Positions 26,382-35,904 of a DNA stretch of 64,000 nucleotides are shown piece after piece; within the stretch, counting starts at the first letter, position 1; each line of letters opens with the position of its first letter. Source of the DNA: Bifidobacterium apri (GTDB lineage Bacteria > Actinomycetota > Actinomycetes > Actinomycetales > Bifidobacteriaceae); assembly GCF_009299485.1 (NCBI RefSeq), contig NZ_WBSO01000003.1, positions 124,001 through 188,000 of the forward strand, read 5' to 3'. The position numbers and the translations under genes are program-made. Under the pieces are notes generated by a model, which worked only from the letters and a program-made list of their open reading frames with translations, did no database searches and was not told the origin of the DNA.

Positions 26382-27836
26382 ATGGACGCACGTCAATTGG
26401 CCATCGCCGTGATCATTGTGATCGTGGTGGCAGTGCTCGCTGTGCTGCTCGGATACCGTTGGGGACGCCGTGCGAGCGACCGGGTCTGGGATGATGCCGC
26501 CGACGGAACCCGGCATGATGCCACCGGATCGGATGCTGGCACGAACGGCAATCCAGCCAAAGCTGCGAACGATGCCGGCGGCTTCACCCGGCAGCAAAGC
26601 GTGTTCGGCCGTGGAACAGTGCGTCAGGCGGAGGAGCAGTTCATCAAGATCATGCCTGACATGCTGGTCATTGCGGACGGGGAGGGGCATATCCGGTATG
26701 TCAGTCCTGCGGCCAATGCGCTCGGCGTCGTCAAAGACGGTCAGTTCGTCAGCGATGACATGACGCAGGTCGTGTCCATGGTCGCCGCAGATGGACAGAC
26801 CCGGGATCGTGAAATCACCATGGAAAGCCGGCAGTTGCTTGGCGAGGGCGATCACCCTGGCAGGGGCGTCAAAGCGGGAACCGCCAGTCCCACGCATACA
26901 CGCCATGTGCTGATTCATGCGGGGCCGATTGACGAGCATCGTGTGGCGGTGTTCATCCGCGATATCAGCGAACGCCGTCGGTTCGAGATGATGCGTCGCG
27001 ATTTCGTGACGAATGTGTCGCACGAGCTGAAAACGCCAGCCGGGGCGATTTCCCTGCTTGCCGAGACCATCACTGATGCCGCTGATGATCCCGATGCCGT
27101 GCGATATTTCTCTCAACGGATTTCCAAGGAATCTGAGCGTTTGACCAATCTTGTCCAGCGACTGATCGAGCTTCAGCGTGCGGAAAGCACGGCTGGCATC
27201 GCTGCCGCGCGGCGTGTCGACGCTTTGGATGTGGTTGAGGACGCCGCCAAACAGAACGAAGTGCAGGCTGAGCATAAGCATATCGAGATTCGTGTGACGC
27301 ATACCGGCGGGCAGGCGTGGATCATGGTCGATCCCCGTGCGTTGACTACGGCGGTCAAAAACCTGATTGAGAACGCGATTCACTATTCGCCCGAAGGTAC
27401 GACGGTCACTGCGGATATCGCTCGGCATGATGCTGAGGCAACGGTGACGATCCGGGTGATTGACCAGGGGATAGGCATTCCTGAGCAATCACTGGATCGT
27501 GTTTTCGAGCGGTTCTATCGGGTGGATCCCGCCAGGTCGCGCGATACCGGCGGCACCGGACTGGGGTTGGCGATTACGAAGCATTGCGTCGAGGAATGCG
27601 GCGGCACGATTTCGGCGTGGTCGCATGAGGGGAGCGGCTCAACCTTCACAATCGAACTTCCGTTGGCCGCGAGCGATGGCGATGGCGGCGAGCGCAACGG
27701 TGACGGTGGCGGTGATGTCGGCGCGCATGATGACGCCAACGGTACACATGCGGACGCGGCCACGGTAACGGACACGGACGCGGGCACGACGCCGGCGCAC
27801 CAAATGCCCGAATCATCCAAGGCATCCCAAGAGTGA
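26382..27836 (+). CDS. Phosphate-type sensor histidine kinase (SenX3/PhoR-like)
   Basis: The 484-aa protein has one membrane helix (residues 5-25) and no large external domain. An Ala/Asp-rich linker precedes a PAS-like region (about 85-205). The HisKA box FVTNVSHELKTP carries the phospho-His (about residue 213). The ATPase has its N box in NLIENAIHYSP, then DQGIGIP, FERFYRVD and GGTGLGLAI. The C-terminal 60 residues are Asp/Gly/Thr-rich and disordered. The short SenX3-like sensor, the response regulator 54 bp downstream and pstSCAB just beyond point to phosphate sensing. GGGAGGAACG precedes ATG 26382. Confidence 0.92.
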   Translation: MDARQLAIAVIIVIVVAVLAVLLGYRWGRRASDRVWDDAADGTRHDATGSDAGTNGNPAKAANDAGGFTRQQSVFGRGTVRQAEEQFIKIMPDMLVIADGEGHIRYVSPAANALGVVKDGQFVSDDMTQVVSMVAADGQTRDREITMESRQLLGEGDHPGRGVKAGTASPTHTRHVLIHAGPIDEHRVAVFIRDISERRRFEMMRRDFVTNVSHELKTPAGAISLLAETITDAADDPDAVRYFSQRISKESERLTNLVQRLIELQRAESTAGIAAARRVDALDVVEDAAKQNEVQAEHKHIEIRVTHTGGQAWIMVDPRALTTAVKNLIENAIHYSPEGTTVTADIARHDAEATVTIRVIDQGIGIPEQSLDRVFERFYRVDPARSRDTGGTGLGLAITKHCVEECGGTISAWSHEGSGSTFTIELPLAASDGDGGERNGDGGGDVGAHDDANGTHADAATVTDTDAGTTPAHQMPESSKASQE

Positions 27837-27890
27837 TGCCCCAGAACGCCAGATCGACAACCAGACACAACAAGGAGTAGGAAGAGCAGC

Positions 27891-28595
27891 ATGACACGCA
27901 TTCTGATCGTCGAAGACGAGGAATCTTATCGTGAGCCTTTGGTCTATCAACTGACCCGCGAGGGGTATGACGTCGAGGCCGCTGAAACCGGCGAAGAGGG
28001 CTTGGAGCTGTTCACGCGCGGCGGTGCGGATCTGGTATTGCTCGACCTGATGCTTCCCGGCATTGATGGGATTGCGCTGTGCCGGCGTATCCGTGAACAG
28101 AGCCGTGTGCCGATTATCATGCTTACTGCGAAGAGCGCGGAGATTGACAAAGTCGTCGGTCTTGAAATCGGCGCCGACGATTATGTGACCAAGCCGTATT
28201 CCTTCCGCGAATTGTTGGCGCGTATCCGTGCGGTGTTGCGTCGCAATCAGGCGGGGGAGCAGTCCTCCGGATCCCAAGACGACGATGTCGCGCTCGTGTG
28301 CGGCGATATCACTATGCATGTGGGCGAGCATCAGGTCACGGTGCGCGGCCAGGACGTGTTCTTCCCGCTCAAGGAGTTTGAGCTGCTGGAGTATCTGATG
28401 CAGAACAAGGGCCGTGTGATGACCCGGCATCAGCTCATCGACCGTATTTGGGGGTCGAATTATGTCGGCGATACCAAGACGTTGGATGTGCATGTCAAAC
28501 GTGTGCGCTCAAAAATCGAGACCGACCCGTCTCATCCCCAGTATTTGACGACCGTGCGCGGTCTGGGCTACAAAATCGACGACCCGACCAAGTAG
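27891..28595 (+). CDS. OmpR/PhoB-family response regulator (RegX3-like)
   Basis: The 234-aa product has a receiver domain (residues 1-115) with EDEE acidic pocket, phospho-acceptor Asp52 in LLDLMLPG, MLTAKS and DDYVTKPYS. A winged-helix DNA-binding domain follows (FPLKEFELLEYLMQNKGRVMTR, then VDVHVKRVRSKIE-type). It is the cognate partner of the upstream kinase (54-bp gap). The PHO-box-like repeat at 28883-28904, just before pstS, is its likely target. Confidence 0.95.
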   Translation: MTRILIVEDEESYREPLVYQLTREGYDVEAAETGEEGLELFTRGGADLVLLDLMLPGIDGIALCRRIREQSRVPIIMLTAKSAEIDKVVGLEIGADDYVTKPYSFRELLARIRAVLRRNQAGEQSSGSQDDDVALVCGDITMHVGEHQVTVRGQDVFFPLKEFELLEYLMQNKGRVMTRHQLIDRIWGSNYVGDTKTLDVHVKRVRSKIETDPSHPQYLTTVRGLGYKIDDPTK

Positions 28596-28663
28596 TTTCC
28601 TCGGCCCAGTGTTTCCGCGCCGATGACCGCATGACCATATGGCGCCGGTGAACGGATACTCCT

Positions 28664-28745
28664 GTTTCTGCCGACGGTGAGGTGGGTGTCAGCGTCGGTG
28701 GAGGGTTGTGCCGACGCTGGGCCGGCGGTCGGCGTCGCTAGAAGC
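28664..28745. repeat. Family B palindromes, two units 40 bp apart
   Basis: CTGCCGACGGTGA...TCAGCGTCGGTGG and GTGCCGACGCTGG...CGGCGTCGCTAGAAG are diverged family B units with cores at 28671 and 28711. They lie between the response-regulator gene and the pstS promoter. Confidence 0.8.
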
Positions 28746-28882
28746 ACATGGCGATGCGTTGTTGCGGCGGTCTTGCCTAGCCCGTGTGATTCATGATGTG
28801 ATTCGTGGTGTGCTTTTCGTGATGTGATTCGCGCGTGATATGGATATGGCTGCGTCAGTCGCCTCTGTGATATCGACAAGAG

Positions 28883-28904
28883 TTCATCTTCCGTTCACCT
28901 GATT
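28883..28904 (+). promoter_or_regulatory. PHO-box-like direct repeat upstream of pstS
   Basis: GTTCATCTTCC and GTTCACCTGAT are two adjacent 11-bp repeats. Their spacing and GTTCAYC core match the GTTCACC PHO box bound by PhoP/RegX3-type regulators in actinobacteria. A weak -10, TAGGCT, lies at 28931. The pstS start is 139 bp downstream of the box. Confidence 0.75.
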
Positions 28905-29042
28905 TGGCGCGCAGCATGGGCTACGTCCCATAGGCTTGAAGTGTCATGAATGGAAAGGTGCCATGTTTATGATGCGGGGTCACGGCCCCGAGGCACAGGG
29001 TGGAATTCCCGCCCGTTGTGATATTCAGAGGGATAAGAAGAC

Positions 29043-30176
29043 ATGCGTAAGAATTTGCTTGTACGTTCCATCGCCGCTGTTTCCGGTGTCGCTATGATTG
29101 CGGCACTTGGCGCCTGCGGAAACAACGAGCCTGCTTCTTCCGGCAGCTCGGCTGCCAGCAAGTCCACGACTTCTGCTGAGAAGATCTCCGGCGAGTTCCA
29201 GGGTGCCGGCGCTTCCTCGCAGCAGGCTGCTGTCGAAGCATGGATCGCCAGCTACCAGTCGCAGAATCCGGATGCGAAGATCTCCTACAACCCGAGTGGT
29301 TCGGGCGCAGGCGTGAGCACCTTCCTCACCGGTGCGACCGCTTGGGCGGGTTCCGACGCCTCGCTGAGCGATGACGAGGTCTCCCAGTCCAAGAGCGTGT
29401 GCGCCGACGGCACTGCTTTCGACGTGCCAGTGTACATCTCCCCGATCGCCATCGTGTTCAACCTCAAGGGCATCTCCGGCAAGGACAAGCACCTGAACCT
29501 TGATGGCGAGACCATCGCCAAGATCTTCGACGGCAAGATCACGAAGTGGAACGACGACGCGATCAAGCAGCAGAACCCGAAGGTCGACCTGCCTGACACC
29601 GCGATCACCGTGGTCCACCGTTCCGACAAGTCCGGCACCACCAAGAACTTCCTGAGCTACGTCAAGGATGTCGCTCCGGATGCCTGGACCTATGACCTCG
29701 GCGAAAACTGGCCGAATGAAGTCGGTCAGGGCGCCAAGGGCACTGATGGCGTGATCAACACCGTCAGCCAGGCCGATGGCACGATCGGTTACGCCGACGC
29801 CTCCAAGGCCGGCGATCTGGGCACTGTCGCGGTGAAGGTCGGCGACAAGTACGTTTCTTACTCCGCAGAAGCAGCAGCCAAGGTTGTGGACGCGTCCCCG
29901 CTTGACGATTCCGCCAAGGGCGACAACCGTGTGGTCGTCAAGCTCGACCACACGACCACCGCAGATGGCGCCTACCCGGTCGTCCTGGTTTCCTACGACA
30001 TCGTGTGCCCGGCGTACAAGGACGCCAACACCGCGAAGTTCGTCAAGTCTTGGCTCACCTACGTGGTTAGCGAAGATGGTCAGAAGGTCGCTGCCGACAA
30101 CGCCGGCTCCGCCCCGATGAGCGACACGCTGCGCGCGAAGGTCACCAAGTCGATCGAAGCCATCAAGACCAAGTGA
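29043..30176 (+). CDS. pstS: Phosphate ABC transporter substrate-binding lipoprotein
   Basis: The 377-aa product has a lipoprotein signal (residues 1-26) with lipobox ALGAC, so it is anchored outside the membrane by Cys. The mature part carries phosphate-binding loops GAGASSQQAAVEAW, NPSGSGAGVSTFL, the WAGSDASLSDDEV loop and HRSDKSGTTKNF. It binds inorganic phosphate for the PstCAB permease. AGAGGGATAAGAAG precedes ATG 29043. A PHO-box-like site lies upstream, and a 197-bp gap separates it from pstC, so pstS may be expressed more strongly than the rest. Confidence 0.97.
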   Translation: MRKNLLVRSIAAVSGVAMIAALGACGNNEPASSGSSAASKSTTSAEKISGEFQGAGASSQQAAVEAWIASYQSQNPDAKISYNPSGSGAGVSTFLTGATAWAGSDASLSDDEVSQSKSVCADGTAFDVPVYISPIAIVFNLKGISGKDKHLNLDGETIAKIFDGKITKWNDDAIKQQNPKVDLPDTAITVVHRSDKSGTTKNFLSYVKDVAPDAWTYDLGENWPNEVGQGAKGTDGVINTVSQADGTIGYADASKAGDLGTVAVKVGDKYVSYSAEAAAKVVDASPLDDSAKGDNRVVVKLDHTTTADGAYPVVLVSYDIVCPAYKDANTAKFVKSWLTYVVSEDGQKVAADNAGSAPMSDTLRAKVTKSIEAIKTK

Positions 30177-30373
30177 CGTGGGGACTCCATCGGTCCGCGG
30201 CATCACAAGCTCATCGCAGCCGGTGTGACCGATGCAGCGCCCGTCAGACGGTATCATCGATAATGGAATGATGAAACGATTTCAGGCCGCGGCCCAGCTT
30301 TGAAGCCGGGCACGGCCTGAAGCCGATTCCACCATGTGTCCGATTTACGGGCGAAAGCCCTGAAGGAGAACCT

Positions 30374-31327
30374 GTGAGTTCCGAGAAATCCACGCTCGAC
30401 CAACCGGCCGGCGGCAAATCCGCGGACAAGATATTCAAAGGCGTCGCATATGGGTGCGGTGCGCTGATTCTTGTTGTACTCGCCGCGGTCTTTCTCTTCC
30501 TCTTCTTCCGCGCATGGCCGTTGATTGGCGGCGACCAGAAAGCCAACCAGGCGACAATCGAGTCGTTCACCGGTGGCAGCGCACACAATTTCTGGCAATA
30601 TGTGGGGCCGTTGGCGTTCGGCACGATTCTTGTCGCCGCCCTGGCCTTGCTGATCGCCTTCTTCGTATCAGTCGGCATCGCACTGTTCATTTCGCAGTAT
30701 GCTCCCAAGGGGTTGGCAACCGCGCTGAGCACGATTGTCGACCTGCTCGCCGCTATTCCTTCGGTTATTTACGGCTTGTGGGGCGGTATCGTGTTGGTGC
30801 CGGCAATCTATCCCTTCTGGAATTGGGTGGCCAAGTATCTTGGCTGGATTCCGTTGTTTGCGGGTCCCGCAGCGAATCCGGCGCGCACGGTAGCTACGGT
30901 TTCGGTCGTGCTGGCGGTGATGATTCTGCCGATCATCACGTCTATGGCCCGTGATGTCTATCTGCAAACCCCGCGCCTGCAACAGGAGGCAGCACTTGCC
31001 CTCGGCGCCACGAAGTGGGAAATGATCAAGCTCGCCGTTTTGCCGTTCGGCAAGTCCGGTGTCGTATCCGCATCCATGCTTGGTCTTGGCCGTGCCCTTG
31101 GCGAAACGATGGCCGTGCTCATGATCTTGTCTCCTGGCATGCATTACTCGTTCAAGATTTTGCAGGCATCGCAGAACCAGACGATTGCGGCCAATATCGC
31201 AGCCCAGTATCCTGAAGCGAATTCGCTGGGCGTCTCCACACTGATCGGCACGGGTTTGGTGCTGTTCCTCATCACCTTCGTGGTGAACTTCATCGCCCGT
31301 AAGATCACGCAGAAAGTGAGCGCATGA
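30374..31327 (+). CDS. pstC: Phosphate ABC transporter permease PstC
   Basis: The 317-aa inner-membrane permease has six membrane helices. The ABC-coupling loop EAALALGATKWEMIKLAVLP and the binding-site region AAIPSVIYGLWG are conserved. The start is GTG 30374 behind GAAGGAGAACC. The stop codon overlaps the pstA start (ATGATGA at 31324-31330), so the two are translationally coupled. Confidence 0.96.
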   Translation: MSSEKSTLDQPAGGKSADKIFKGVAYGCGALILVVLAAVFLFLFFRAWPLIGGDQKANQATIESFTGGSAHNFWQYVGPLAFGTILVAALALLIAFFVSVGIALFISQYAPKGLATALSTIVDLLAAIPSVIYGLWGGIVLVPAIYPFWNWVAKYLGWIPLFAGPAANPARTVATVSVVLAVMILPIITSMARDVYLQTPRLQQEAALALGATKWEMIKLAVLPFGKSGVVSASMLGLGRALGETMAVLMILSPGMHYSFKILQASQNQTIAANIAAQYPEANSLGVSTLIGTGLVLFLITFVVNFIARKITQKVSA

Positions 31328-32337
31328 TGACGGCTTCAGAAGAATATGCACAAGCTGCGGGCGAGTCGCCGATGAAGGGCGCTCCTGTCATTGATTTCGA
31401 CAAATTCAAGCCGACCCGTTCGATGATCGCACGCCGCAAGCGCAAGGATGTGGCGATGGGCGGGCTGATTTCAGTCGCGTTCATCGTCGCGCTGATCCCG
31501 CTGTTTTCGGTGCTGTGGACCACGATTGTCAACGGTGTCAAGCGGCTGAATCTCAATTTCCTGTCCTATAACATGTCCGGCGTGATTGGCGGTCAGCCAA
31601 CCGCGTCTGGCGGCTATGGCGGTATCCAGCATGCGATTATCGGCACGCTGGAAATCACGCTTGGCGCTCTGCTGATTTCTGTGCCAATCGGCATCATGTG
31701 CTCGGTGTATCTCATCGAGTATTCGCGTGGCAGCAAATTCGCGAAAGCCATCGGTCTGCTGGTTGACGTGATGAGCGGCGTGCCTTCGATTGTCGCCGGT
31801 CTGTTCGCGTTCTCGATGTTTACCATCCTGGTCGGGCCGGGAACGTTCAACGGTTTTGAAGGATCCGTGGCTCTGTCGCTGCTCATGCTGCCGACGGTGA
31901 TCAAGTCAAGCGAGGAGATGCTCAAGATTGTGCCGAACGATCTGCGTGAAGCCTCGTATGCTTTGGGTGTCACCAAACAGCGGACCATCACGAAAATCGT
32001 GTTGCGTACAGCGCTTCCGGGTATCGTGTCGGGTGTGATTCTGGCCATCGCGCGTGTCGTCGGTGAGACCGCACCGCTGCTGATGACCGCTGGATACATC
32101 GTTACGACCAATGTGAACCTGTTCAGCGGCCAGATGACCACGCTTCCGGTGTATGTCTATCAGGAGTACAGCAAGCTGAAAGTCGCCTGCCCGGCATCCG
32201 CAAGTTCTGCCTGTGTCACCGACATCCCGATGCAGCGTGCTTGGGCAGCCGCTCTGGTGCTGATCATTGTCGTGTTGATCCTCAACTTGATCGGTCGTCT
32301 GGTCGCCCGCGTGTTCGCGGTGAAGTCCGAACGCTGA
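31324..32337 (+). CDS. pstA: Phosphate ABC transporter permease PstA
   Basis: The 337-aa partner of PstC starts at ATG 31324 (or the next ATG at 31327), overlapping pstC by 4 bp. A cytoplasmic N-terminus of about 45 residues is followed by six helices. The coupling loop is REASYALGVTKQRTITKIVL, and the phosphate-path motif SGVPSIVAGLF is present. It heterodimerises with PstC. Confidence 0.96.
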   Translation: MMTASEEYAQAAGESPMKGAPVIDFDKFKPTRSMIARRKRKDVAMGGLISVAFIVALIPLFSVLWTTIVNGVKRLNLNFLSYNMSGVIGGQPTASGGYGGIQHAIIGTLEITLGALLISVPIGIMCSVYLIEYSRGSKFAKAIGLLVDVMSGVPSIVAGLFAFSMFTILVGPGTFNGFEGSVALSLLMLPTVIKSSEEMLKIVPNDLREASYALGVTKQRTITKIVLRTALPGIVSGVILAIARVVGETAPLLMTAGYIVTTNVNLFSGQMTTLPVYVYQEYSKLKVACPASASSACVTDIPMQRAWAAALVLIIVVLILNLIGRLVARVFAVKSER

Positions 32338-32388
32338 ACGCTATGGCGTATCCGTATTCGCAAATCCGGAATTAACTGAAGGAAAACA

Positions 32389-33168
32389 ATGGGACAACGT
32401 ATTGATGTCAAGAATCTGAACATCTACTACGGCGATTTCCTCGCTGTGGAGGATGTGAACATCAACATCGAGCCGAATAAGGTGACCGCGTTCATCGGGC
32501 CGTCCGGCTGCGGCAAGTCGACGGTGTTGCGCACGCTCGATCGTATGCATGAGATCATCCCGGGCGCACATGTGAAGGGCGAAGTGCTGCTCGAGGGCCG
32601 TAACCTGTATGACAAGGATGTGGATCCGGTGGCTGTTCGCCGCGATGTTGGCATGGTCTTCCAGCGTCCTAACCCGTTCCCGACGATGTCGATTCGCGAG
32701 AATGTGCTTGCTGGCGTGAAGCTGAACAACAAGCATTTGAGCAAGTCTGATGCTGATGACTTGGTGGAATGGGCGTTGCGCGGCGCGAACCTGTGGAATG
32801 AGGTCAAGGATCGTCTTGACAATCCGGGTATCGGCCTGTCGGGCGGCCAGCAGCAGCGCCTGTGCATCGCGCGCGCCGTGGCTGTGCACCCGCAGGTGTT
32901 GCTGATGGATGAGCCGTGTTCTGCGCTTGACCCGATTTCCACGCTGGCCGTGGAGGATCTGATCAACGAGCTGAAGAATGACTACACGATTGTGATTGTG
33001 ACCCACAACATGCAGCAAGCAGCGCGTATCGCTGATTTCACGGCATTCTTCAACTTGAAGGCGGTTGGCCAGCCTGGTCATCTGGAGTATTTCGCCGATA
33101 CGACCACGATGTTCAACAACCCGCAGAACGAAGAAGCCGAACGCTATGTATCTGGACGTTTTGGCTGA
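32389..33168 (+). CDS. pstB: Phosphate ABC transporter ATP-binding protein
   Basis: The 259-aa ATPase has Walker [10 protein letters not shown]-loop [13 protein letters not shown], signature [13 protein letters not shown], Walker [14 protein letters not shown] and H-loop VTHNM. It powers PstCA and is normal in length. AAGGAAAACA precedes ATG 32389. The last codons and the stop lie inside an inverted repeat (33156-33185) that begins the duplicated hairpin element downstream. No phoU follows. Confidence 0.97.
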   Translation: MGQRIDVKNLNIYYGDFLAVEDVNINIEPNKVTAFIGPSGCGKSTVLRTLDRMHEIIPGAHVKGEVLLEGRNLYDKDVDPVAVRRDVGMVFQRPNPFPTMSIRENVLAGVKLNNKHLSKSDADDLVEWALRGANLWNEVKDRLDNPGIGLSGGQQQRLCIARAVAVHPQVLLMDEPCSALDPISTLAVEDLINELKNDYTIVIVTHNMQQAARIADFTAFFNLKAVGQPGHLEYFADTTTMFNNPQNEEAERYVSGRFG

Positions 33169-33373
33169 TTCATCAGCCAAAACGTAGCGACAGCCCAGTG
33201 GCTGTCGCAAGCCGGCTTCAGTCGGCCAGAAACTCTGCCCCGCGCGAAAGCGCGGGGCTCAATAATTGCACGTGAGGCTGATTCCATCAGTCAAAACGTC
33301 CCGACAGCCCAGTGGCTGTCGCAAGCCGGCTTCGGCCGGCAGGGAAATGTTGCCCCGCACGAAAGCGCGAGGC
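33156..33373 (+). repeat. Duplicated four-hairpin element after pstB
   Basis: Two copies lie about 114 bp apart. Copy 1 has four successive stems: ACGTTTTGGCTGA with loop TTCA (33156-33185, perfect, includes the pstB stop), GCGACAGCC with loop CAGT (33187-33208, perfect), GCCGGC with loop TTCA (33211-33226), and GCCCCGCGC with loop GAAA (33237-33258, perfect). Copy 2 keeps the second stem, converts the third to GCCGGC-TTCG-GCCGGC, and has two mismatches in the fourth. GAAA and TTCG tetraloops suggest it functions as RNA. It could be an mRNA 3' end, a structured ncRNA or a mobile palindrome. Confidence 0.75.
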
Positions 33374-33637
33374 TTATGTATTGGATGGATGGTGGCTGAT
33401 CGGGTCGATTGAAACGCGAAGCGATGGCTCGGTGGTCTGTGGCTGGCTGGGTTCAGTCGCTGGAAATGGTATCTCGTGTTGCCGTGCATGGGGCTCCTTG
33501 ATCGCATGTTTCGGCGGTTTCCCCATCTGTCTCGCATCATCTGCCCATGGCTGCCCCAAGCCGGCTGGGGACGGTCGGAATCTCGGCGGGGAGCCATCTG
33601 ATTGCAGGACGGGTCATCCGTGTCATCCGCTGATGCA
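33374..33637. other. Non-coding stretch between hairpin element and palindrome cluster
   Basis: No ORF with coding character or ribosome site is visible. One small inverted repeat, CCCC/GGGG around AAGCCGGCT, lies near 33551-33568. I see nothing else. Confidence 0.4.
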
Positions 33638-34470
33638 CGGGAGTTTATCGCTTTCACGGTCGGTCTGCCTTACACTCCCGTAGCTGGAATCCCTCCGCCG
33701 GGAGTTTATGAGTGTTCTTCTATTTTCCACCCTGTTCTCCCGCATCGGCGTGGGACTTCTCGCTTGATTTGTGATTGGGAGCGTAAACTCCCATTGGCGT
33801 AATTATTCTCGTGTTGGTATTTCAACGTTCTTCTTGTCACATCTGTGCCAGATTCGGTTCTTATGCATAAACTCCCGGGAGTTCTGTCACCCTTCCGTGG
33901 ATTTGGCGAAACACGTCCGCCCGCGTCCGTCTGCGCCTCGCCGCGTCAAGTCCGTGTTGCCGTCCACGCTGTCGCCGTCATGCGCGCCGGCATTCAGCAG
34001 CGCGAGGAAGGAATATTGATACGAGCCCTCGGCCCCTCCTTTGCATTGTTTGAACACGTGCAACCAGCAAAAAGACCGATGGCGTTTCCATTCTTGGAAA
34101 TCCTGCTACATCACAGTACGGGCATTATCCCCGTGCCGTAATGGGTGTGACAGATTTGCAGTTCAGTCTCTGGCCCTACTGCAACGCTTGTTCCGCTCGT
34201 GTCGTGTTCCAAGGTGTTCTCTTGTCACATCTGTGCCGAATTTCGTCTTGACAATCAAACTCCCGGGAGTTTAGTCGCTCTTCCACGGATTCGCCATAAA
34301 CTCCCACTGCCCTCATTGAGGACGTGTTGGTATTCCAACGTTTTCTTTGTCGCATGAGTGGCAAGACGCGTCCTCGCTCCTAAATTCCCGGGAGTTCAGC
34401 CACCATTGTGCGAATCTGCAAGAACTCCCGGGAGCTCGGCACTAGTTTTGGCGAATCCACCCGGGAGTCC
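33638..34470. repeat. Cluster of AACTCCCGGGAGTT palindromes
   Basis: Full palindromes occur at 33870-33883 and 34257-34272 (16 bp, AAACTCCCGGGAGTTT), with one-mismatch copies at 34383-34396 and 34423-34436. Half sites CGGGAGTTT or AAACTCCC occur at 33638, 33674, 33699, 33787, 34298 and 34460. Around them, a longer unit recurs: GTGTTGGTATTYCAACGTT (33811, 34324), then CTTGTCACATCTGTGCC (33834, 34221), then the palindrome, then CCTTCCGTGGATT or CTCTTCCACGGATTC. The cluster occupies the 3' side of the DUF559 gene. No gene was found within it. Confidence 0.85.
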
Positions 34471-34608
34471 CGCTCCAGTGTCTGCCACTGTCTTCGCTCG
34501 ACTGCCTGCGTCTCTTTGAATTTTCTCCCCCCGTGCAGCCATTGTTGCCGCGCAACCGCGACATTCGCATCTATTGCGGATTCTGCCCTGCGCTTGATCG
34601 CTTCTCCT

Positions 34609-35592
34609 TCACAACGGCTTCGCAATGGGTCGGAATCCTGACATGACACCGCGCTGGCTGAGCACCCGCGCTACATTGAGCGCAAAGTGCGCCCGGGCAT
34701 CAACGGTGTTGATGGTATCCGCGTCAATGGTGAAAATGTGCCATCCGTTCTGTTGCAAACGATTGCGTTTTTCGTGGTCGTTGCGCCATTGCCTTCGATC
34801 GGTGCGGTGGTGGTCTCCGTCATATTCGATGCCGACTTTTGCCTCAGACCATGCAAGATCTAGCGTGTACGGCACTCCTGAATTGAAGGTCAGATGATTG
34901 ACTACAAGATTACAATCGGGTCGAGGCAACCCATGTTGGATCAACGCAAGCCGTACTCGTGTCTCCTGCATGGACATCGATCCGCAAGCGATATATTGCG
35001 CGGCTCGGATGCATGCTTTTTTCCCGTGGTACCGTTCCGTGCGACTGACGAATCTACGGATGGTCTCGACTACTGCGGATTGAACTGGAATCTGATGTTG
35101 TGCAGTCTGTGATTGTAGCTCCGCTTGTGTGGCGCGCAGTTGCTGCGTCAACTCCTTGCTGAGGGGAGTATTGTTCTTTGCCAGGGTTGTGGCTACTGCA
35201 TCACCGATGATGATGAGTTCTTCAAGCGTGCGCTGTGTGGCCAGTTGCGCCCACGAGTGGAGCAGATCAAGCGTGAGCAGCCCGCTACGGTGCCGGATTA
35301 CTGATTCCTGAGTCCCGATGTGCCATCGGTGTTCTCTGATTCCCATGCATCGTGCGCGCGGCATACCGGGCAGACTGGTCGCGTCGAGGAGATTCAGCGT
35401 TTCGTCGGGATGTCGAAGTACTGGGATGCATTGAAGTTCCAGAGATGTCGCCGCTGCGAAGATGAGTTGCGCGCCGGCGTTGTTCGGTAGTGACAGACAT
35501 TGTTGTTGTGCGGCGATACTTCGCGCCTGCAGTTGCTCGTGGAAGCCTTGTGTTTTCGGAGTGGGGTTCGGGGATCGCTGGGTAATATTCAT
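34609..35592 (-). CDS. DUF559 (Vsr-like endonuclease fold) protein
   Basis: The 327-aa product starts at ATG 35592 (AGGAA eight bases upstream on this strand); an upstream ATG at 35640 has no site. The N-terminal two thirds are helical, with LLTLDLLHSWAQLATQRTLEEL resembling the middle part of actinobacterial DUF559 proteins. The C-terminal domain has YTLDLAWSEAKVGIEYDGDHH, with Asp, Glu and Asp residues placed as in Vsr/PD-(D/E)XK nucleases, then RRQWRNDHEKRNRLQQNGWHIF. A DNA nuclease function is likely by fold but not shown. It is transcribed towards the palindrome cluster. Confidence 0.75.
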   Translation of the reverse strand: MNITQRSPNPTPKTQGFHEQLQARSIAAQQQCLSLPNNAGAQLIFAAATSLELQCIPVLRHPDETLNLLDATSLPGMPRARCMGIREHRWHIGTQESVIRHRSGLLTLDLLHSWAQLATQRTLEELIIIGDAVATTLAKNNTPLSKELTQQLRATQAELQSQTAQHQIPVQSAVVETIRRFVSRTERYHGKKACIRAAQYIACGSMSMQETRVRLALIQHGLPRPDCNLVVNHLTFNSGVPYTLDLAWSEAKVGIEYDGDHHRTDRRQWRNDHEKRNRLQQNGWHIFTIDADTINTVDARAHFALNVARVLSQRGVMSGFRPIAKPL

Positions 35593-35904
35593 GATGATGT
35601 TCCTGTTGTGATGTTCGTTCCCGGATTCTTTCTGATGCAATACATGTGCATATTACGAATGCGCTGCCGGTGGGTCCACCACGCCGGGCAAATGTGGTCG
35701 GAAGATGCCCCCCGCGTCTTCATGACTTCTCCACATGCTATCGTGAGCATGTCCGATGGGTCGGCACGGCGTCAAGGCGCTGCCCGCCCACCACGTGAAC
35801 CTTGCCACCGGCCGTCCGCGCCGGCGACTGGGCGAGTCGCAGTAACCTCAGCGTGGCGCTCATCCGTCGCGCGCAAACCAAGAATCAAGGAGAGAGCAGA
35901 ACTT
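35593..35904. other. Divergent intergenic region, no gene
   Basis: The region lies between the divergent DUF559 and permease genes. It contains several GC inverted repeats (for example around 35805-35835) but no clear promoter hexamers. I found no purine riboswitch signature here. The permease frame is open through it from 35500, without a usable start. Confidence 0.45.

Noticed and set aside
35593-35904. Purine riboswitch upstream of the permease
   Set aside because: The conserved junction and loop words of the guanine aptamer are not present on either strand.
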